Shown here piece after piece: positions 13,185-17,965 of a stretch of DNA of 17,965 bases. A program made the translations under genes and the position numbers. Under the pieces are notes generated by a model that saw only the letters and a program-made list of their open reading frames with translations, had not been told where the DNA came from and ran no database searches. How positions within the stretch are numbered: position 1 is the first letter of the stretch; every line of letters begins with the position of its first letter. Origin of the DNA: JACVRX01 sp035697245 (GTDB lineage Bacteria; Actinomycetota; Actinomycetes; Jiangellales; Jiangellaceae); contig DASSDH010000085.1 in NCBI GenBank assembly GCA_035697245.1, forward strand, positions 1 through 17,965, in the 5' to 3' direction.

Positions 13185-14522
13185 ATGGACAAGCAACAAG
13201 AGTTCGTCCTCCGCACCCTCGAGGAGCGGGATATCCGCTTCGTCCGGCTCTGGTTCACCGACGTGCTGGGGTTCCTCAAGTCGGTGGCGGTGGCGCCCGC
13301 CGAGCTCGAGGCCGCCTTCGCCGAGGGCATCGGGTTCGACGGCTCCGCGATCGAGGGCTTCGCGAGGGTGTACGAGGCCGACATGCTGGCGCGGCCGGAC
13401 CCGTCGACGTTCCAAGTACTGCCGTGGCGAGCGGATTCCAACGGGACCGCGCGGATGTTCTGCGACATCCTGATGCCGGACGGATCGCCGTCGTACGCCG
13501 ACCCCAGGCACGTTCTGAAGCGAACGCTCGGCCGGGCGGCCGAGCTGGGCTTCACGTTCTACACCCACCCCGAGATCGAGTTCTTCCTGTTCAGGGAGCC
13601 GCCGAGGCCCGGCGCCGAACCCGAGCCGGTCGACGCCAGCGGTTTTTTCGACCACACCCCGCACGGCATCGCGCACGACTTCCGGCGTGAGGCGATCACC
13701 ATGCTGGAGGACATGAGCATCTCCGTGGAGTTCAGTCACCACGAGGGCGCGCCGGGCCAGCAGGAGATCGATCTGCGCTACGCCGACGCGCTGACGACCG
13801 CGGACAACCTGATGACGTTCCGTGTGGTCGTAAAGGAGGTCGCTCTCTCTCAGGGCGTCTACGCGTCGTTCATGCCAAAGCCGTTCACCCAGCATCCCGG
13901 TTCCGGCATGCACACCCACCTGTCGCTCTTCGAGGGCGACAGCAACGTGTTCCACGAAGCCGGTGCGCAGTATCAGCTGTCCAAGACCGGTCGGTCGTTC
14001 ATCGCGGGGCTGCTCGAGCACGCCCCGGAGCTCACGGCAGTCACCAACCAATGGGTCAACTCGTACAAGCGGCTGGCCGGTGGCGGTGAGGCGCCGGCAT
14101 ACGTGTGCTGGGGGCACAACAACCGGTCGGCCCTGGTGCGGGTGCCGATGTACAAGCCCGGGAAAGGCCAGTCGACCCGTGCCGAGTTCCGTGCGCTGGA
14201 CTCCGCATGTAACCCCTACCTCGCCTATGCCGTGCTGCTCTCGGCGGGCCTCAAAGGCATTGCCGACGGCTACGACCTGCCGCCGGGCGCCGAAGACGAC
14301 GTGTGGGCGCTCACCGAGCGTGAACGCCGGGCCGTCGGCATCAACCCGCTGCCCACGTCGCTGGACGAGGCCATACGGGTGATGGAGGGTTCGGAGCTGG
14401 TGGCCGAGACCCTCGGCGAGCATGTGTTCGAGTTCTTCCTGCGCAACAAGCGCGCCGAATGGGACGACTACCGGCGCCAGGTCACCGCCTACGAACGGGA
14501 CCGTATGCTGCCAGTGCTGTGA
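13185..14522 (+). CDS. glnA: glutamine synthetase type I, GlnA2-like
   Basis: 445 residues from ATG 13185. The ribosome-binding site is weak, so the message may be leaderless. It makes glutamine from glutamate, ammonia and ATP as a cytosolic dodecamer. Signatures: the N-terminal beta-grasp with FDGSAIEGFARVYEADML, HPEIEFFLF with metal ligands, SHHEGAPGQQEIDLRY, FMPKPFTQHPGSGMHTHLSL, and the ATP site around RSALVRVPMYKPGKGQSTRA EFRALDSACNPYL. The length and the lack of the roughly 25-residue GS I-beta insertion place it in the shorter, GlnA2-like group common in actinomycetes. A YDLPP motif with Tyr 363 lies where adenylylated enzymes carry the modified Tyr. It is the first gene of a run with the amidotransferase and glnE. 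Confidence 0.93.
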   Translation: MDKQQEFVLRTLEERDIRFVRLWFTDVLGFLKSVAVAPAELEAAFAEGIGFDGSAIEGFARVYEADMLARPDPSTFQVLPWRADSNGTARMFCDILMPDGSPSYADPRHVLKRTLGRAAELGFTFYTHPEIEFFLFREPPRPGAEPEPVDASGFFDHTPHGIAHDFRREAITMLEDMSISVEFSHHEGAPGQQEIDLRYADALTTADNLMTFRVVVKEVALSQGVYASFMPKPFTQHPGSGMHTHLSLFEGDSNVFHEAGAQYQLSKTGRSFIAGLLEHAPELTAVTNQWVNSYKRLAGGGEAPAYVCWGHNNRSALVRVPMYKPGKGQSTRAEFRALDSACNPYLAYAVLLSAGLKGIADGYDLPPGAEDDVWALTERERRAVGINPLPTSLDEAIRVMEGSELVAETLGEHVFEFFLRNKRAEWDDYRRQVTAYERDRMLPVL

Positions 14523-15211
14523 GCACTCTGCTCGTCGTCGAGCACGAGCCCGGCTGTCCGATCGACCGGTTCGAGCGCTGGTTCGCCGGGCTCGATCTGT
14601 TGGTGGTTCGACCCCACAAAGGTGAGGATGTGCCGTCGTCGCCGGCCGGAGCACTACTGGTGCTGGGTGGCTCCATGTCGGCACACGACGACGACATGGC
14701 GCCCTGGCTGCCCGCCACTCGAGAGCTGATGGCGGTGGCGGTGTCGACCGGTGTGCCGACACTGGGCATATGCCTGGGTGCGCAGCTGCTCGCGGTCGCC
14801 TGCGGCGGAAGAGTCGAGGTCGGTGCCGCTCCTGGCCGCGAGTGCGGGGTCGTAGACGTCCGGTGGCGGGCGGAGGCCGCCTCCGACGTGCTCGTGGCCG
14901 GGCTGCCGGATCCGTTCCCGGGGCCGAGCCTGCACGCGGATGCCGTGACCGAGCTCCCGGCCGGCGGGACGTGGCTGGCGGAGACGGACATGTACGCGCA
15001 TCAGGTGTTCCGCGTCGGCGCCCTGGCGTGGGGCGTGCAGTTCCATCCGGAAGTGTCGCTGACGACGTTCCGTGCGTGGGCCGAGGAGCTCCCCGGGGTG
15101 GACACGGACGCGGTCACGGCCGAGCTCGCCGCTCGGGACGACGAAGTGGCGTCGGCGGGGCAGTCGCTGGCCCTTCGCTTCGCCCAGGTGGTGGCCGGCC
15201 GGCGCCGGTAA
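14519..15211 (+). CDS. class I glutamine amidotransferase-domain protein
   Basis: 230 residues starting at GTG 14519, which overlaps the glnA stop by 4 bases (GTGA), so the two are translationally coupled. The triad of class I amidotransferases is visible: Cys 85 in LGICLGAQLLA, and His 176 and Glu 178 in WGVQFHPEVS. It resembles the stand-alone GMP-synthase-like GATase1 proteins found in this position in actinomycetes. The residues ALLVLGGSMSAHDDD form the expected first loop (oxyanion strand). It would hydrolyse glutamine to glutamate and ammonia, but no synthetase partner is fused to it, so the acceptor of the ammonia, or whether it acts instead on gamma-glutamyl compounds, is unknown. Being between glutamine synthetase and its regulator suggests a role in glutamine turnover. 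Confidence 0.85.
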   Translation: MSTLLVVEHEPGCPIDRFERWFAGLDLLVVRPHKGEDVPSSPAGALLVLGGSMSAHDDDMAPWLPATRELMAVAVSTGVPTLGICLGAQLLAVACGGRVEVGAAPGRECGVVDVRWRAEAASDVLVAGLPDPFPGPSLHADAVTELPAGGTWLAETDMYAHQVFRVGALAWGVQFHPEVSLTTFRAWAEELPGVDTDAVTAELAARDDEVASAGQSLALRFAQVVAGRRR

Positions 15212-15220
15212 GTTCGCACC

Positions 15221-17965
15221 GTGGACACGACCGGGCGGTCGGCGAGCAGGGTGGGGTGGCTTGCCCGGGCCGGCTTCGCCGACGCCGCGGCCGCGGCACG
15301 TGAGCTGGATCGGTGCGGGCTGGCCGACGTGCCCTTGGACGACACGTTGCTCGCCGCGGTGGGACGCTCCGCCGACCCAGACCGTGCCCTGGTCACTCTC
15401 GGCCGGTTGCTCGACGCGGTCGATGACCGGACCGAACTCGTGGCGGCGTTGTCCGGTGACGAACGTCTGCTCGGGCGACTGTCGGCCGTGCTGGGTCTGT
15501 CCATGGCGCTGTCCGAGCATCTGGTCCGGCATCCGGAGCACTGGCATGACCTGGCCGATCTCGAGCCCGATCATCGACCCGACGCCCGTGAGCTGCGGGC
15601 CTCGATGCTTCGCGTCGTCGGCGCCGACCCGGACAGCGACGTGCCGGTGGCCGCGCGCGCGCAGCTCGACGCGCTGCGCGTCGCATACCGGCGCCGTTTG
15701 TTGCAGATTGCGGCGCTCGACCTGGCCGACGGGCTCGACATGGCGGCGGTCTCGGCCGAGCTGGCGGACCTCGCGGCTGCGACTCTGGACGCCGGCCTCG
15801 CGATCGCCCGGGCCGGCCTGCCGCCGGACGCCACGTCATGCCGGCTGGCCGTCATCGGGATGGGCAAATGCGGTGGCCGCGAGCTCAACTATGTCTCCGA
15901 CGTCGACGTGATCTTCGTCGCGGAGCCTATGGACGACGGTGACGAGGCCGCGGCGATGCGCACCGCGACCGAGCTGGCTTCCTCGATGATGCGGGCCTGC
16001 TCGGACCACACCGCCGAGGGCACCATCTGGCCAGTCGACGCCGCACTTCGGCCCGAAGGCCGGTCCGGCCGGCTGGTGCGAACGCTGGCCAGCCACCTCG
16101 CGTATTACCGAACCTGGGCCAAGACCTGGGAGTTCCAGGCACTGCTCAAAGCGCGACCAATCGCCGGTGACATGCAACTGGGCGCGGCATATGTGGATCA
16201 GGTGCAACCGCTGATCTGGAGCGCGGCCGACCGCGACGGCTTCGTCGACGACGTCCGTGCCATGCGGCGGCGGGTGGTGGAGCACATTCGCCCCGGTGAG
16301 GCCGACCGCCAGCTCAAGCTCGGCCCGGGTGGGCTTCGCGACGTAGAGTTCGCAGTCCAGTTGCTCCAGCTCGTGCACGGGCGAAGCGACCTATCGCTGC
16401 GGTCTGGTGCCACGCTCACGGCGTTGGCCCAGCTGACCGCCGGCGGTTACGTCGGCCGCGAGGACGGCGCTGTACTCGATGAGGCGTACCGGTTTCTGCG
16501 TACGCTCGAGCACCGCATCCAGCTCGAGCGGCTCCGCCGGACTCACGTCGTCCCGCAGTCCGACGACCAACTGCGCCGACTGGGTCGCTCGCTCGGCCTG
16601 CGCGAACCCGTCCGCGAGCTGCTCGAGACCTGGCGGCGACACGCCCGGGAGGTCCGTCGCCTGCACGAAAAGCTGTTCTATCGCCCGCTGCTGACCGCGG
16701 TGGCGCGGCTGCCCGGCGACGAGGCCAGGCTCACACCCGATGCCGCCCGGCAACGACTGGAGGCGCTCGGATACACCGACCCGGCCGGTGCGCTGCGCCA
16801 CATCGAGGCTCTCACCAGCGGAGTCAGCCGCCGCGCGGCGATCCAGCGGACGTTGCTGCCGGTCATGCTGGGCTGGTTTGCCGATGCGCCGGAGCCGGAT
16901 GCCGGGCTGGCCGGTTTCCGCCGGGTCAGCGACGCACTCGGAGAGACCCCGTGGTACCTGCGGCTGCTGCGCGATGAGGGCGCCGCGGCGGAGCGGATGG
17001 CCAAGGTGCTCGCCTCGAGCCGGTTTGCGACCGAGCTCCTGGTGAGAGCACCAGACGCGGTCACCATGTTCGGCGACGATACGGAGCTGGTGCCGCGTAT
17101 CCGTGAGCCGCTCGAGGCCGAGGTGCTCGCGGGTGTCGGCAGGCACGACGACCCAGTGGCGGCCGCCGAGGCGGTCAGGGCCATGCGCCGTCGCGAGTTG
17201 GTGCGCGTCGCGACGGCCGACCTCGTCGGCCTGCTGCCGACCGAAGGGGTGGGGGAGGCGTTGACCGCCGTCGCGGAAGCAACTCTCGCCGGGGCGCTGG
17301 AGGCGGCGGTGCACGCCATCGAGGCAGAGCGTCGTGAACCGTTGGTGGCCCGTGTCGCCGTCATCGGAATGGGCCGCCTCGGCGGCCACGAGATGGGATA
17401 CGCGTCCGATGCGGACGTGCTGTTCGTGCACGAGCCACTCGACGGGGCCGACGACCAGGATGCAACGATGGATGCCCTGGCTGTTGCCAACGAGATGCGC
17501 CGGCTGATGGCACTCCCGTCGCCCGAGCCGGCGCTGCCTCTCGACGCAGACCTACGGCCGGAAGGCCGGCAGGGACCGCTGGTGCGGACCATTGCCGCCT
17601 ACGCCTCTCACTACGAACGTCGGAGTGAGGTCTGGGAACGGCAGGCGCTGCTCCGGGCCGCGCCGTTGGCCGGTCCGCCTGCGCTCCTCGAGCGGTTCTT
17701 CGAGGTGGTCGACCCGATCCGCTGGCCGGCCGACGAGCTGACTGACGCGCAGGTGCGTGAGGTGCGGCGGATCAAGGCCCGGGTCGAGTCCGAGCGGCTG
17801 CCGCGTGGGGCCGACCCGTCCACCCATCTCAAGCTCGGCCCGGGTGGACTGGCCGATGTCGAGTGGACCGTTCAGCTCCTGCAGTTGATGCACGCCGCCA
17901 CAATCGAAGGTCTGCGAACCACTCGTACTCCGGACGCGCTGGAGGCCGCTGCCGGCGCGGGATTG
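15221..17965 (+). CDS. glnE: bifunctional glutamine synthetase adenylyltransferase/adenylyl-removase (3' end cut)
   Basis: The frame is open from GTG 15221 to the window end, 915 codons, and lacks roughly the last 80-90 residues of a protein usually near 1000. It has two nucleotidyltransferase domains, each followed by a helical PII-uridylyl-transferase-like regulatory domain. The N-terminal domain, at about residue 212, has GMGKCGGRELNYVSDVDVIF with the metal-binding DxD and corresponds to the deadenylylating half. The C-terminal domain, at about 716, has GMGRLGGHEMGYASDADVLF and corresponds to the adenylylating half. Each is followed by an LRPEGR-type motif and an LKLGPGGL-D-E motif (LRDVEF, LADVEW). 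It adds or removes AMP on glutamine synthetase in response to nitrogen state. It begins 9 bases after the amidotransferase stop, with no strong ribosome-binding site, so it is probably coupled. Confidence 0.95.
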   Translation, partial: MDTTGRSASRVGWLARAGFADAAAAARELDRCGLADVPLDDTLLAAVGRSADPDRALVTLGRLLDAVDDRTELVAALSGDERLLGRLSAVLGLSMALSEHLVRHPEHWHDLADLEPDHRPDARELRASMLRVVGADPDSDVPVAARAQLDALRVAYRRRLLQIAALDLADGLDMAAVSAELADLAAATLDAGLAIARAGLPPDATSCRLAVIGMGKCGGRELNYVSDVDVIFVAEPMDDGDEAAAMRTATELASSMMRACSDHTAEGTIWPVDAALRPEGRSGRLVRTLASHLAYYRTWAKTWEFQALLKARPIAGDMQLGAAYVDQVQPLIWSAADRDGFVDDVRAMRRRVVEHIRPGEADRQLKLGPGGLRDVEFAVQLLQLVHGRSDLSLRSGATLTALAQLTAGGYVGREDGAVLDEAYRFLRTLEHRIQLERLRRTHVVPQSDDQLRRLGRSLGLREPVRELLETWRRHAREVRRLHEKLFYRPLLTAVARLPGDEARLTPDAARQRLEALGYTDPAGALRHIEALTSGVSRRAAIQRTLLPVMLGWFADAPEPDAGLAGFRRVSDALGETPWYLRLLRDEGAAAERMAKVLASSRFATELLVRAPDAVTMFGDDTELVPRIREPLEAEVLAGVGRHDDPVAAAEAVRAMRRRELVRVATADLVGLLPTEGVGEALTAVAEATLAGALEAAVHAIEAERREPLVARVAVIGMGRLGGHEMGYASDADVLFVHEPLDGADDQDATMDALAVANEMRRLMALPSPEPALPLDADLRPEGRQGPLVRTIAAYASHYERRSEVWERQALLRAAPLAGPPALLERFFEVVDPIRWPADELTDAQVREVRRIKARVESERLPRGADPSTHLKLGPGGLADVEWTVQLLQLMHAATIEGLRTTRTPDALEAAAGAGL

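Noticed and set aside
11289..14762. A very long (1157-codon) minus-strand open frame covering nadE and the strand opposite glnA.
   Set aside because: Only the part from GTG 13064 matches a known protein. The upstream part is the high-GC complement of glnA codons, with Arg/Val/His-rich text and no family match.

Overview
The window is high-GC DNA whose genes (rnpB, ppgK, map, panB, ammonium-synthesis nadE, glnA, glnE) match the core genome of an actinomycete. The glutamine synthetase / amidotransferase / glnE order and the nearby panB and nadE are a familiar actinobacterial neighbourhood. I cannot name the genus from sequence alone.

Layout. (1) Positions 1-983 are a poorly understood flank. 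It holds the tail of an unidentified protein, a small protein with a CxxC pair on the minus strand, and about 450 bases with short repeats but no convincing gene. (2) Positions 984-6622 are a small integrated element, about 5.6 kb. Its right end lies in the 3' end of the RNase P RNA gene (rnpB), and its left end is a degenerate 29-base copy of that 3' end. A perfect 21-base direct repeat, itself two copies of an 11-base unit, sits just inside each end and looks like integrase arm-binding sites. The element carries a tyrosine integrase broken by one frameshift, an XRE-type regulator overlapping it, a truncated IS1380-type transposase, a SAM-dependent methyltransferase, a PIG-V-like membrane glycosyltransferase, a frameshifted small membrane protein and a 139-residue unknown protein. 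No replication or transfer gene is visible, so it looks like a decayed, probably immobile, islet. (3) Positions 6594-17965 are ordinary chromosome: rnpB and ppgK (minus), a CbiX/SirB-type chelatase (plus), map (minus), a 67-residue protein (plus), panB (minus), an aquaporin (plus), glutamine-dependent nadE (minus), then a tight plus-strand run glnA, class I amidotransferase and glnE. glnE runs off the window end.

How the genes work together. The last three genes form an apparent nitrogen-assimilation operon: glutamine synthetase, an amidotransferase overlapping it by 4 bases, and the bifunctional adenylyltransferase that regulates glutamine synthetase. nadE, divergent from glnA, is itself a glutamine consumer. 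The most interesting biology is the use of rnpB as an attachment site, where the host RNA is rebuilt intact because the core repeat supplies the 3' strand of its terminal P1 helix.

Limits: all calls come from reading the sequence. No database search, RNA folding or alignment was run. The two frameshifts could be real decay or sequencing errors.
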